Origin: Pedobacter sp. Leaf194
GTDB taxonomy: Bacteria; Bacteroidota; Bacteroidia; Sphingobacteriales; Sphingobacteriaceae
Length of the DNA: 64,000 nt
Reading direction: 5' to 3'
Assembly (NCBI RefSeq): GCF_001423945.1
Contig: NZ_LMPU01000010.1
Coordinates: 186,001 to 250,000, forward strand
Of this stretch, positions 18,967 to 27,144 are shown piece by piece; positions within the stretch are counted from its first letter, which is position 1, and each line of letters begins with the position of its first letter. A program made the translations under genes and the position numbers. The notes below the pieces were generated by a model. It was not told where the DNA came from and did not search any database. It saw only the letters and a program-made list of their open reading frames with translations.

Positions 18967-19944
18967 CTACAATCCTATCGTTTTAATTAGTATTAAGACA
19001 GGACATATTTCGAGGGCGCAAAAGTACAGAATTAAATGCATTTTCGAAAACTTATTATTAGAAAGTATTGTAATCCCGGCTCTTAGCAACTGGAACGCAA
19101 AAATTATTACTAAAAGTAAGATAGCCAGGCTGATGTATATTAAGCCGTATTTTAGTGGAGATAAGGCAAAAGCGACAACAAGGGGAATAAATAGCAATGA
19201 AGCGTTAAAGTAACTCAAATACAGAATGGAAATGTACTCATTAACAGGCTTTTGCATGTTAAACAGATAACCTAAAAACCTGAGTATGATAAGCTTTAAA
19301 GCATAAAAAACGATGATTATAATCGAAATGCTGAAGAAAAATTTAAAGCCATCTTTTGCCTGATACATATCGTAATACTGTGCAACAAGGAAAAAAAACA
19401 TTCCTAAAATGAATCCGAATTGTATAAAAAGCAACAAAAAAGGCCAGGAACTGAAGAGGTTATCTTCTTTATTAATGTTGTTTAGAATTCGGTTACTGAA
19501 AAAAGATTGAACAATTGCAGACAGCTGCTTGCTAAAGGCGTTTTTCAGTATAGCGAAAATGACAAGCATGGCAAAAATAAATCCGAGAAGACCCACATTT
19601 CCTTTCGGTATACGCCTGCCAAGCTGGTAGGGATTAACCTTTTTCTTGGCATACTGATACGTTTTTTGCCAGGCCAGTAAATCGAGCTTTGGGAACAAAT
19701 ACTCTTTCTGCACACTATCCAGCAGCGCCGTCCGGTTAATTAAACGTTCTGGCAAAACCCAGGTATTGCGAATTATGGAATCGGTGACGTATTTCTGTCT
19801 GGCCAGTGTGGCCGAATCAGGCCGGTATCGCCGGTATTGATACTTAACCACCGAGATTGAATCTACCTTAGCCGGAATCTGTTGTGCAGCAACAAAGTTT
19901 GCAAAAAACAGAAACGCGAATAAAAATAAAATGACCTTCGGCAT
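18967..19944 (-). CDS. DUF4271 membrane protein
   Basis: A 325-residue protein with a signal peptide (MPKVILFLFAFLFF...FVAAQ), a periplasmic N-terminal part of about 110 residues and some five membrane helices in the C-terminal two thirds. This matches the Bacteroidota-specific DUF4271 family, whose function I do not know. An ATG at 19962 gives a longer frame. A TACTTTTG promoter box ends only three bases from it, so transcription would start at or beyond that codon and ATG 19944 is preferred. It heads the pair with hemD. Confidence 0.8.
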   Translation of the reverse strand: MPKVILFLFAFLFFANFVAAQQIPAKVDSISVVKYQYRRYRPDSATLARQKYVTDSIIRNTWVLPERLINRTALLDSVQKEYLFPKLDLLAWQKTYQYAKKKVNPYQLGRRIPKGNVGLLGFIFAMLVIFAILKNAFSKQLSAIVQSFFSNRILNNINKEDNLFSSWPFLLLFIQFGFILGMFFFLVAQYYDMYQAKDGFKFFFSISIIIIVFYALKLIILRFLGYLFNMQKPVNEYISILYLSYFNASLLFIPLVVAFALSPLKYGLIYISLAILLLVIIFAFQLLRAGITILSNNKFSKMHLILYFCALEICPVLILIKTIGL

Positions 19945-19964
19945 ATTATAAAAAAATAACATCG

Positions 19965-19972
19965 CAAAAGTA
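19965..19972 (-). promoter_or_regulatory. -7 box for the DUF4271-hemD operon
   Basis: Minus strand TACTTTTG, an exact TAnnTTTG match, about 20 bases before the chosen DUF4271 start. It lies back to back with the hemW box at 20025, forming a compact divergent promoter region. Confidence 0.55.
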
Positions 19973-20024
19973 GTCGAATATTCATTGTTTACCTAAAGAA
20001 AATAAATGGATTTAGATAATGCTG

Positions 20025-20032
20025 TATCTTTG
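20025..20032 (+). promoter_or_regulatory. -7 box for hemW
   Basis: TATCTTTG, an exact TAnnTTTG match ending five bases before the hemW ATG, so the mRNA is probably leaderless or nearly so. No well-spaced -33 TTG was found. Confidence 0.5.
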
Positions 20033-20037
20033 TAGCA

Positions 20038-21168
20038 ATGTCCGGTATCTATATTCATATTCCTTTTTGCAAAAAAGCGTGTCACTATTGCGACTTCCAT
20101 TTCAGTACATCACTGCAATATGCTGATGAGATGGTGGAAGCCATCTGCAAGGAAATTTCGATGAAAAGAGATAGGATTGCCGGCAACGTGGGTTCAATAT
20201 ATCTTGGCGGTGGAACACCTTCAATCTTACCTCAAGCTGCCTTGCAGAGAATTTTCGATGCAATAACTCACAACTTTTCAGTCGCTGGAGATGCAGAAAT
20301 TACAATTGAGGCAAATCCGGATGATTTGACTCCACAAAAATTGAAAGAATTAAAAGCCCTGCCGGTTAATCGCTTCAGCGTTGGTGTTCAATCTTTCTTT
20401 AACGAGGACCTGATTTGGATGAACCGGGCGCACAATGCACAGGAGGCAGAAACCTGCATTAAGAGAAGTCAGGATGCTGGCTTCGAAAACCTAACACTCG
20501 ATTTAATTTATGGCTACCCGATGTTAACCGATGAAAAATGGTTGAACAACATCGCGAAAGCAATTGATTTAAAAGTGCCTCACATTTCTGCCTATGCGCT
20601 AACGGTTGAGCCGAGAACAGCACTGGCACACGCAATAAAGACCAAAAAACAAACTCCGGTAAATGATAGCCAAAGTGCAGAACAGTTTATTATTTTGATG
20701 AAAGCGTTAACCGAAGTAGGTTTTGAGCACTATGAAATTTCGAATTTTGCAAGTCCGGGTTGTTATGCTGTTCATAATACAAATTATTGGAAAGGCGTTA
20801 ATTACATTGGCATCGGGCCATCGGCACATGGTTTCGATGGACAAAACCGTTACATGAACCCCGCTAATAACACACTTTACATCGAAAAGCTAGCGGGCAA
20901 CAAGTTGCCTGAAATTGTTGAAGAACTTAGTTTAAACGATCGCTTTAATGAATACCTGATGACCTCTCTCAGAACGATGTGGGGAACCGATTTGCAAAAA
21001 ATTAAGACCGCTTTTGGCAATGATTTCCTGGAAGAAACACTGCACAACCTTCGTAACTTTCAAGATAAGGATTGGCTGTTAATTGACGAGAATAAAATCA
21101 GGCTGAGCCAGAATGGAAAACTTTTTGCCGACCATATTGCAGCTGAGTTGTTTATTGTAAATGATTAA
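20038..21168 (+). CDS. hemW: Radical SAM heme chaperone HemW
   Basis: Radical SAM protein of the HemN/HemW family. The 376-residue product has the [4Fe-4S] motif Cys11-x3-Cys15-x2-Cys18 (CKKACHYCDF), then GGGTPS (58-62 region), ANPDDLT, and the substrate-domain segment GVNYIGIGPSAHGF. The length and the N-terminus, which starts directly with GIYIHIPFC, fit HemW, a heme-binding chaperone, more than the true coproporphyrinogen dehydrogenase HemN (longer N-terminus). It is divergent from hemD's operon. Confidence 0.9.
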   Translation: MSGIYIHIPFCKKACHYCDFHFSTSLQYADEMVEAICKEISMKRDRIAGNVGSIYLGGGTPSILPQAALQRIFDAITHNFSVAGDAEITIEANPDDLTPQKLKELKALPVNRFSVGVQSFFNEDLIWMNRAHNAQEAETCIKRSQDAGFENLTLDLIYGYPMLTDEKWLNNIAKAIDLKVPHISAYALTVEPRTALAHAIKTKKQTPVNDSQSAEQFIILMKALTEVGFEHYEISNFASPGCYAVHNTNYWKGVNYIGIGPSAHGFDGQNRYMNPANNTLYIEKLAGNKLPEIVEELSLNDRFNEYLMTSLRTMWGTDLQKIKTAFGNDFLEETLHNLRNFQDKDWLLIDENKIRLSQNGKLFADHIAAELFIVND

Positions 21169-21253
21169 ATCGATCTGGGATTAACGCTTTCAGCAAAACA
21201 ATAGAGAAATTATACTTTATCATTAAGAATTTATCATTCCATAATAATTTTAT

Positions 21254-22036
21254 ATGTCGAAAATAGTTTGGATTACAGGTGCCTCTTCCGGAATTGGGGA
21301 AGCCTTGGCTTACGAGTATTTTAAGGCTGGAGATAAGTTAATTATTTCAGGCCGCAACCGTGATGAGTTGTTCAGGGTGAAAGGGAATTGCCAAAATTCA
21401 TTTAACGTACATGTTTTGGCCTTCGATTTAAGTGAAACTGAAACATTATTGAATAAAGCCGAAGATGCAATCAAAATTTTTGGAAAGATTGATATATTGA
21501 TAAATAGCGGTGGTGTTAGTCAGAGAGCCCTGGCTTTGGAAACCAGTTTAACAACAGAGCAGAAAATTATGGACACCAATTTCTGGGGAACAACAGTTTT
21601 AAGCAAAGCGGTATTGCCATTAATGATTAAGAGCGGTGGCGGACAAATTGTTGTAGTAAGCAGTTTGGTAGGTAAATTCGGAACTAAATTTCGGTCGGCA
21701 TATTCGGCTTCGAAACATGCTTTACATGGTTATTTCGATTCATTACGGTCTGAGGTTTACGATAAGAATATCGATATCACCATTGTTTGCCCTGGTTTTA
21801 TTAAAACAAATGTTTCAATAAATGCACTAACGGCCTCAGGAAAGAAACAGGAAACGATGGACGATGCGCAAGCTAATGGGATGAGTGCCAAAGAATGTGC
21901 AGGAGAAATTATTAAGGCAATTAGCGCAAAAAAAGAAGAAGTATATATTGGAGGGGGCGAAACAAAAGCAGTTTTACTCAAACGATTTTTCCCAAAGTTA
22001 TTTTCAAAAAAAATAAGAGAAGCCAAGGTAATATAG
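21254..22036 (+). CDS. Short-chain dehydrogenase/reductase
   Basis: Classical SDR of 260 residues. The Rossmann signature is TGASSGIG (8-15), and the catalytic residues are Ser137 (VVVSS) and Tyr150-x3-Lys154 (YSASK). The usual NNAG is NSGG (84-87), a variant seen in DHRS7-like SDRs. The sequence SGRNRDEL after the second strand suggests an NADP preference (Arg after the glycine loop). The substrate is unknown. It stands alone, with a repeat-rich gap downstream. Confidence 0.88.
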   Translation: MSKIVWITGASSGIGEALAYEYFKAGDKLIISGRNRDELFRVKGNCQNSFNVHVLAFDLSETETLLNKAEDAIKIFGKIDILINSGGVSQRALALETSLTTEQKIMDTNFWGTTVLSKAVLPLMIKSGGGQIVVVSSLVGKFGTKFRSAYSASKHALHGYFDSLRSEVYDKNIDITIVCPGFIKTNVSINALTASGKKQETMDDAQANGMSAKECAGEIIKAISAKKEEVYIGGGETKAVLLKRFFPKLFSKKIREAKVI

Positions 22037-22060
22037 TAGCTGTAAAACTTTTGAGTTCCT

Positions 22061-22131
22061 GATACCGCTTCGCTAAGAAGTTTAAGTGGCTTGCACAGCC
22101 TTATCTATCTAAACCGTATTGAAGCGGTATC
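22061..22131. repeat. 11-bp inverted repeat beside hairpin element A
   Basis: GATACCGCTTC (22061-22071) and GAAGCGGTATC (22121-22131) are perfect reverse complements 49 bases apart. The right arm is also the 5' part of the hairpin element at 22121, so two alternative folds share the same bases. Confidence 0.6.
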
Positions 22132-22163
22132 CCCCGGTTTTTCTCCGGGGATTTAGCAAAAAG
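22121..22163 (+). repeat. Dispersed hairpin element, copy A
   Basis: GAAGCGG lead, then stem CCCCGG (22132-22137), loop TTTTTCT (22138-22144), stem CCGGGG (22145-22150), then AGCAAAAAG with AGC at 22155. The same loop and the same distance from loop to AGC(G/A)AA recur at 27.3 and 48.4 kb with different but still complementary stems. It occupies the gap after the SDR gene. Confidence 0.6.
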
Positions 22164-22322
22164 ACGGACTGATTTCCCCGAAGAACTATTGGAGAACCTT
22201 TCCAATAAAAAATTAAAATCCTTATTTACAGCCAGTTAATTAAAAAGTTAATTTCTAAAAAACCAAGTATCTGTTACCTGTCGTAAATGAACACAAATAA
22301 CAGAACTTAAAAATTAGAAATA

Positions 22323-22874
22323 ATGAAAAAATTAATCTTATCAGCATTTGCTGTTTTCACAATGGCAATTTCAACACAAGTTTACGCTCAAAAAAACCCA
22401 ATGGTAGGTGGAGCAGCAATGTACGCTACTAAAGATATTGTAGATAACGCAGTAAATTCTAAAGACCACACTACACTTGTTGAAGCAGTAAAAGCTGCCG
22501 GTTTAGTAGAAACCCTAAAAAGTGCTGGCCCGTTCACGGTTTTCGCTCCAACTAATGCTGCTTTCGCTAAATTGCCTGCAGGAACAGTTGAGACTTTAGT
22601 AAAACCAGAAAACAAAGCTTTGCTTACAAAAATTTTAACTTACCATGTAGTTGCTGGCAAAATGGACAGCAAAGCAATCGCAAAAGCTATTAAAGCTGGT
22701 GGTGGTAAAGCAGAATTTACAACTGTACAAGGCGAAAAATTATCAGCGCACATGATGGGCAAAAAATTAATGCTTACTGACGCTAAAGGCGGAATGAGTA
22801 CAGTAACAATTGCAGATGTAAATCAAAAAAATGGTGTTATCCATGTGATTGACACTGTTTTGATGCCAAAATAA
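22323..22874 (+). CDS. Secreted fasciclin-domain protein
   Basis: A 183-residue exported protein with a signal peptide (MKKLILSAFAVF...QVYAQ, about 22 residues) and one fasciclin (FAS1/beta-Ig-h3) domain. The H1 motif is FTVFAPTNAAFAKLP and the H2-type end is GVIHVIDTVLMP. FAS1 domains mediate adhesion or surface interactions, and single-domain secreted forms are common in Bacteroidota. It is a single-gene unit with its own strong terminator, which suggests high expression. Confidence 0.92.
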   Translation: MKKLILSAFAVFTMAISTQVYAQKNPMVGGAAMYATKDIVDNAVNSKDHTTLVEAVKAAGLVETLKSAGPFTVFAPTNAAFAKLPAGTVETLVKPENKALLTKILTYHVVAGKMDSKAIAKAIKAGGGKAEFTTVQGEKLSAHMMGKKLMLTDAKGGMSTVTIADVNQKNGVIHVIDTVLMPK

Positions 22875-22900
22875 TATTCACATCCCTATAATTTAAGATG

Positions 22901-22934
22901 AAACGTTTCTGCAAATTGCAGAGACGTTTTTTTT
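22901..22934 (+). terminator. Terminator of the fasciclin gene
   Basis: AAACGTTTCTGCA (22901-22913) pairs with TGCAGAGACGTTT (22917-22929) over 13 positions including one G-U pair, with an AAT loop, followed by a run of eight or more T. Typical intrinsic terminator. Confidence 0.92.
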
Positions 22935-23087
22935 GCTTAAAATTAATCGGCAGGCATGTATTTTGTCAGCCGCTTTTCAGGTTTTAGAATTCGTAGCAAT
23001 TGATGATGATAAGTGTTTAATTTTGAGCCATTATAAGCGAATCAAAAAACAAACGGGTTTTAAACCCCAATTTAACAATCAGGATAG

Positions 23088-23874
23088 ATGCATCCCAACC
23101 TAAAAAGAATTCAGCAAAATATTGAGCCACTAAGGCAACAAATAATTAACCATCAGATTTATTCGGAGATAAATGAGTTGGAAGATCTTCGTGTATTTAT
23201 GGAGCACCACGTTTTTGCAGTTTGGGATTTCATGTCGTTATTGAAGGCCTTACAAATTAACCTTACTTGTACTACGCTACCATGGTTTCCTGTTGGCGAT
23301 GCGGTTACGAGGCAATTAATTTAACGAAATTGTTGCCGGAGAAGAAAGTGACCTTGATGCAGAAGGCAATATTAAAAGTCATTTCGAAATTTATCTGGAT
23401 GCAATGGTTCAATGTGGAGCGAACGTTGGGCCGATTAACAACTTCTTAATTTCGTTGCAAAAAGGCCGCGATTTTGAAATGGCATTCGAGTTGGCACAGG
23501 TACCGCAATCTGCCAGAAATTTTATCAATGCTACTTTCGCAACAATAAACAGTGGCAAAAAGCATTTACAGGCCGCGAGTTTTACTTTCGGGCGTGAAGA
23601 TTTAATTCCAAACATGTTTATGGGCATGGTAAACGATTTGAATACCACAAATCCAGAGCGTGTTTCTACTTTTAAATATTACCTGGAACGCCACATTGAG
23701 GTTGATGGCGATCACCACAGTCATTTGGCATTAGCGATGACTGAAAAATTATGTGAAAACGATGAGGCATTTTGGCTTGAAGCTGATCAAACAGCAAAGT
23801 CGGCCCTACAAAAACGCATCGATTTATGGGATGCTGCCTACGCGGAAATCGCTGCCAGAAAAATTTTAGCCTAG
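23088..23874 (+). pseudogene. DUF3050 protein gene broken by a +1 frameshift
   Basis: The first frame (from ATG 23088, [15 protein letters not shown]) runs to [10 protein letters not shown] and then stops at 23321-23323. Dropping one T from the TTT at 23320-23322 restores LINEIVAGEESDLDAEGN and joins the second frame, which continues through YLDAMVQCGANVGPI to the stop at 23874. The repaired protein would be 261 residues, the usual size of DUF3050 proteins (heme-oxygenase-like fold, function unknown to me). Codon use and similarity continue on both sides, so the damage is recent or is a sequencing error in a homopolymer-like run. Confidence 0.82.
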
Positions 23875-23993
23875 GTTAAGAAAACGTAAATTTTGAATTA
23901 AGTAATTTACGTCACATTTGTTTTTGTTTTTCTATTTTGTAAAATAAAATTTACATTTTTGTTGTTCGGCACAAATAACAGATTTTAAAGCGC

Positions 23994-24872
23994 ATGAGTT
24001 TCATTCTAAAACCAGTTGATATCGTTGAGCATATTACTCCGGAAGATTTCAAAAAAAACTATTTAAAAACCAAAAAACCATTAGTTATCAGGGGCCTAAC
24101 AAAAGATTGGCCTGCAAGAGAAAAATGGACAACGGAATATTTAAAAGAAATTGGTGGCGATTTGGAAGTGCCATTGTATGATAATTCTAAAGCCGATCCG
24201 TCTAAGCCGATTAATGCGGCAACAGCACATATGAAATTTGGCGATTACCTTGATTTAATTAAGCGTGAACCCACAGAGCTTAGAATATTTTTCTTCAACT
24301 TATTTAAAAAAGTTCCAAGCCTGATTAACGATGTAAAAATTCCTAAAGATTTGATGGGCGGTTTCATTGAAAGCATGCCAGCAATGTTTTTCGGTGGTTC
24401 CAACTCGGTAACTTTCCTTCATTACGATATCGATTTGCCACACATTTTTCACACACATTTTGGTGGAAGGAAACACATTGTGCTTTTCGATAACAAATGG
24501 AAAGATAGATTGTATTGTTTACCAAATGCGACTTATGCTTTGGAAGATTATGATGTAGCAAACCCGGATTTTGAAAAATTCCCAGCCTTAAATGGTGTTG
24601 AGGGGTACGAAGTTTTCTTAGAGCATGGTGATACTTTATTTATGCCGACCGGAATGTGGCATTGGATGAAGTATTTGGATGGTTCGTTCTCATTAAGCCT
24701 GCGTGCATGGGACCAATCGATTAGTCGCAAGGTAGCCAGCGTTTGGAGTTTGTTTACCCATGGCGCTATCGACAGCCTTATAAAAATGACCTTTAAAGAG
24801 AAGTATGCAAACTGGAGAGAGAAGAAAGCAGTTAAAATTGCAGAAAAAGCATTAGCAAAAGGAAGACCTTAA
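23994..24872 (+). CDS. Cupin-like (JmjC/FIH-type) dioxygenase
   Basis: A 292-residue cupin_8 protein. The N-terminal PLVIRGLTKDWPA is the usual opening of the factor-inhibiting-HIF-like family. The Fe(II) triad is probably His143 and Asp145 (FLHYDID) with His223 (TGMWHWM), and HTHFGGRKHIVLF carries the likely 2-oxoglutarate-binding lysine (Lys160). Such enzymes hydroxylate proteins or small molecules; the substrate here is unknown. It is a single gene followed by a terminator. Confidence 0.85.
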   Translation: MSFILKPVDIVEHITPEDFKKNYLKTKKPLVIRGLTKDWPAREKWTTEYLKEIGGDLEVPLYDNSKADPSKPINAATAHMKFGDYLDLIKREPTELRIFFFNLFKKVPSLINDVKIPKDLMGGFIESMPAMFFGGSNSVTFLHYDIDLPHIFHTHFGGRKHIVLFDNKWKDRLYCLPNATYALEDYDVANPDFEKFPALNGVEGYEVFLEHGDTLFMPTGMWHWMKYLDGSFSLSLRAWDQSISRKVASVWSLFTHGAIDSLIKMTFKEKYANWREKKAVKIAEKALAKGRP

Positions 24873-24920
24873 AATAAAATATCCCGAACCACGTTTAATC
24901 GGTTTGGGGAAAGCAATTTC

Positions 24921-24956
24921 AACGGGGAATCGATGTATCGGTAGCCCCGTTTTTTG
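24921..24956 (+). terminator. Terminator of the cupin gene
   Basis: AACGGGG (24921-24927) pairs with CCCCGTT (24945-24951), enclosing a partly self-complementary CGATGTATCG loop, then a T-run to 24955. Good intrinsic terminator 48 bases after the stop codon. Confidence 0.85.
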
Positions 24957-25035
24957 TTTCAGTAATGGTTATACAAAGCCTGTTTGAGCAGAAGCAATGA
25001 AAAATTTAACCGCTCCGAAAAACTCAATCTAAATA

Positions 25036-25650
25036 ATGCAAAACGAAATACTTAGCGAAAAACAAAAAATGCTTGCCGGAAAAGCCTACCAGGCAGGCGA
25101 TGCAGAATTATCAAAAGAACGGTTAAAGGCCCGTGAGCTTGTTTTTGAATTTAATAACCTTGCACCGAAATTTATTAAACAACGTAAAGAATTAATAAAA
25201 AGATTGTTTGGCAAAACAGAAAGAATGTTTTACATCGAGCCACCTTTTCGTTGCGATTATGGCTATAATATTGAGATTGGCGAAAACTTCTACGCAAACT
25301 TTAACCTCGTGATTTTGGATTGTGCTAAAGTGAGTATTGGAAACAGCGTTTTTATTGCGCCAAATGTTGCAATTTATACCGCCGGGCATCCTATTCACGC
25401 CCATCTTCGAGATCAAGAGCATGAATGGGCACAGGAAATTACAATCGGCAACAGCGTTTGGATTGGCGGAAACGTAGTGATAAACCCAGGTGTAAAAATT
25501 GGCTCGAACGTGGTAATTGGTTCAGGAAGCGTGGTAACCAGATCCATACCGGATAACGTTTTTGCTGCGGGAAATCCGTGCAGGGTTATCCGTCACTTAA
25601 CCGACGACGACAAAGATTTTTATTATAAGGATTTTAAACTAGGAGAATAA
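25036..25650 (+). CDS. Maltose/galactoside O-acetyltransferase-type acyltransferase
   Basis: Left-handed beta-helix acetyltransferase of 204 residues. The N-terminus has the Mac domain (EKQKMLAGKAYQAGDAEL), followed by hexapeptide repeats (IGNSVFIAPNVAIYTAGH, IGNSVWIGGNVVINPGVKIG). The catalytic His is His118 in AGHPIHA, and GNPCRVI closes the fold. It transfers acetyl from acetyl-CoA to a sugar hydroxyl; the acceptor cannot be told from the sequence. Family members are named maa, lacA or nodL. Confidence 0.92.
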   Translation: MQNEILSEKQKMLAGKAYQAGDAELSKERLKARELVFEFNNLAPKFIKQRKELIKRLFGKTERMFYIEPPFRCDYGYNIEIGENFYANFNLVILDCAKVSIGNSVFIAPNVAIYTAGHPIHAHLRDQEHEWAQEITIGNSVWIGGNVVINPGVKIGSNVVIGSGSVVTRSIPDNVFAAGNPCRVIRHLTDDDKDFYYKDFKLGE

Positions 25651-25749
25651 AATTCAGTAAAATAAATAGTGCATTGCAATGAGAAATTTTTCTTGCTCGC
25701 ACAACAGAAAGATTTTCCGTTTTACCTTCTACCTTAAGCTTAATTATTT

Positions 25750-26175
25750 CTAGCTAGAGTGGTCTACAAATATTTTCCAGTCGCCATTAAGCTTTTTAAA
25801 AAGCAATGTAAAATAGCCTTGTGGTTCATCTTGCTGGCGTTTTAAGTGCCAGCTTCCCAAAACAAAAGCCACATCTTTATTTAAAAAGTTAACTTTTTTA
25901 ATACCGAAAGTTAGCTGGCCCATACCTGCCTTACCACTATAAGTTTTCTTATAATTATCTAACGTTTGCTGCCAGCCATAAGTTGGCCCTTTGCTGCCAA
26001 CAAATAGCAGGCTGTCGCTTTTTACATAGCCTTGCATAAAGGCCTCGAGGTCTCCTTTGTTCCAGTTAAGACGCTGGTTTTCGAGTACGCTTAAAATGGC
26101 CTGTTTGTCTTTTGCAGTTTGTGCAAAGCTTTCTAGTGAAAATATAAGAAAAGCAAGGATTAAAATTGTCTTCAT
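25750..26175 (-). CDS. Exported NTF2-like (DUF4440/SnoaL-type) protein
   Basis: A 141-residue protein with a signal peptide (MKTILILAFLIFSLESFAQ) and a single NTF2-like domain. Helix 1 is QAILSVLENQRLNWNKGDLEAFMQGY, here noted by its LNWNKGDLEAFM core. The middle has VAFVLGSWHLKR and the end is GYFTLLFKKLNGDWKIFVDHSS, typical of DUF4440. Members are small-molecule binders or enzymes of unknown substrate. It is divergent from the PfkB kinase gene. Confidence 0.85.
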   Translation of the reverse strand: MKTILILAFLIFSLESFAQTAKDKQAILSVLENQRLNWNKGDLEAFMQGYVKSDSLLFVGSKGPTYGWQQTLDNYKKTYSGKAGMGQLTFGIKKVNFLNKDVAFVLGSWHLKRQQDEPQGYFTLLFKKLNGDWKIFVDHSS

Positions 26176-26262
26176 ATTTATTGGCTCTTGTTGTAAAGAT
26201 ATAAAACAAATTATTCCGTTCGATGCAGAAAAATTGTTTCTTTACAGTTTCAACCCAACCAT

Positions 26263-27144
26263 ATGCAAAATAAAGTTATCACAATCGGCGAAATACTATG
26301 GGATGTTTTTCCTGATGGGAAAAAGGCTGGCGGCTCTAGTATGAATGTTGCGTTAAACCTCCATAAACAAAGTATAGAAAGTAATTTCGTAAGCGCTGTT
26401 GGCGATGACGATAATGGAAAAGAATTATTAGCTTTTCTTGCGGCAAATGGTTTCCCTACCGATTTAGTTCAGGTAAACAAGAAACTGCCTACCAGCACGG
26501 TGGTTGTGCAACTAGATGAAACACACCAGGCTACTTACACCATAAAAGAGCCGGTTGCGTGGGATGATATTCAACTTACTGAAGCTAACATCGAGGCGGT
26601 TAAGCAGGCAGATGCTTTAGTTTATTGCAGCTTAACCTGCCGCAATGAACATTCAAAGCAAACTGTGACTTCACTTTTAGAAAAGGCCAAGACTAAAATT
26701 TTTGATATTAATTTGCGTGCGCCTTTTTATAACAAAGAACTTATTGCCGGGCTTTTAGCGCATGCCGATATCTTAAAAATAAACGAAGATGAGTTACTTT
26801 GGGTAAAAGACACTTTTGGCTTAACCGGAAACACGGATGAGCAGCTATTGAAACAGCTTTCATCAACCCATAACATAGAGATTATATGTTTAACGCTTGG
26901 AGAGAAAGGCGCATGCGTGTTAAAAGATGGAAAATTATTTAAACACCCTGGTTACAAAGTTCAGGTTGCAGATACCGTTGGTGCTGGCGATGCCTTCTTA
27001 GCCACTTTTGTTGCCTGCTATTTGCAGGGCTACCCGATGGAAACCATTCTGGATAACGCGTGCAAGGTGGGTGCTTTCGTGGCCTCGCAGACTGGAGCAA
27101 ACCCGGAGTATAACAGAAAAATTTATCACATGGCGTTGGGTTAA
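26263..27144 (+). CDS. PfkB-family carbohydrate kinase (fructokinase-like)
   Basis: A 293-residue ribokinase-fold sugar kinase. The N-terminal strand ITIGEILWDVFPDG and the AGGSSMNVALNL motif bind the sugar. The C-terminal signature DTVGAGDAF (237-245) contains the catalytic base Asp243. The DVFPDGKKAGG form is common in fructokinases, but the substrate is not certain. It is transcribed divergently from the NTF2-like gene across an 87-base gap and has a repeat-rich region downstream. Confidence 0.9.
   Translation: MQNKVITIGEILWDVFPDGKKAGGSSMNVALNLHKQSIESNFVSAVGDDDNGKELLAFLAANGFPTDLVQVNKKLPTSTVVVQLDETHQATYTIKEPVAWDDIQLTEANIEAVKQADALVYCSLTCRNEHSKQTVTSLLEKAKTKIFDINLRAPFYNKELIAGLLAHADILKINEDELLWVKDTFGLTGNTDEQLLKQLSSTHNIEIICLTLGEKGACVLKDGKLFKHPGYKVQVADTVGAGDAFLATFVACYLQGYPMETILDNACKVGAFVASQTGANPEYNRKIYHMALG

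Noticed and set aside
23267..23449. 60-codon frame across the DUF3050 break
   Set aside because: It lies in the third frame and carries none of the DUF3050-like sequence found in the two flanking frames.
22292..23982. Shared 13-mer CACAAATAACAGA upstream of the fasciclin and cupin genes
   Set aside because: A 13-base match between two AT-rich sites is expected by chance in 64 kb, and it does not resemble the promoter consensus.
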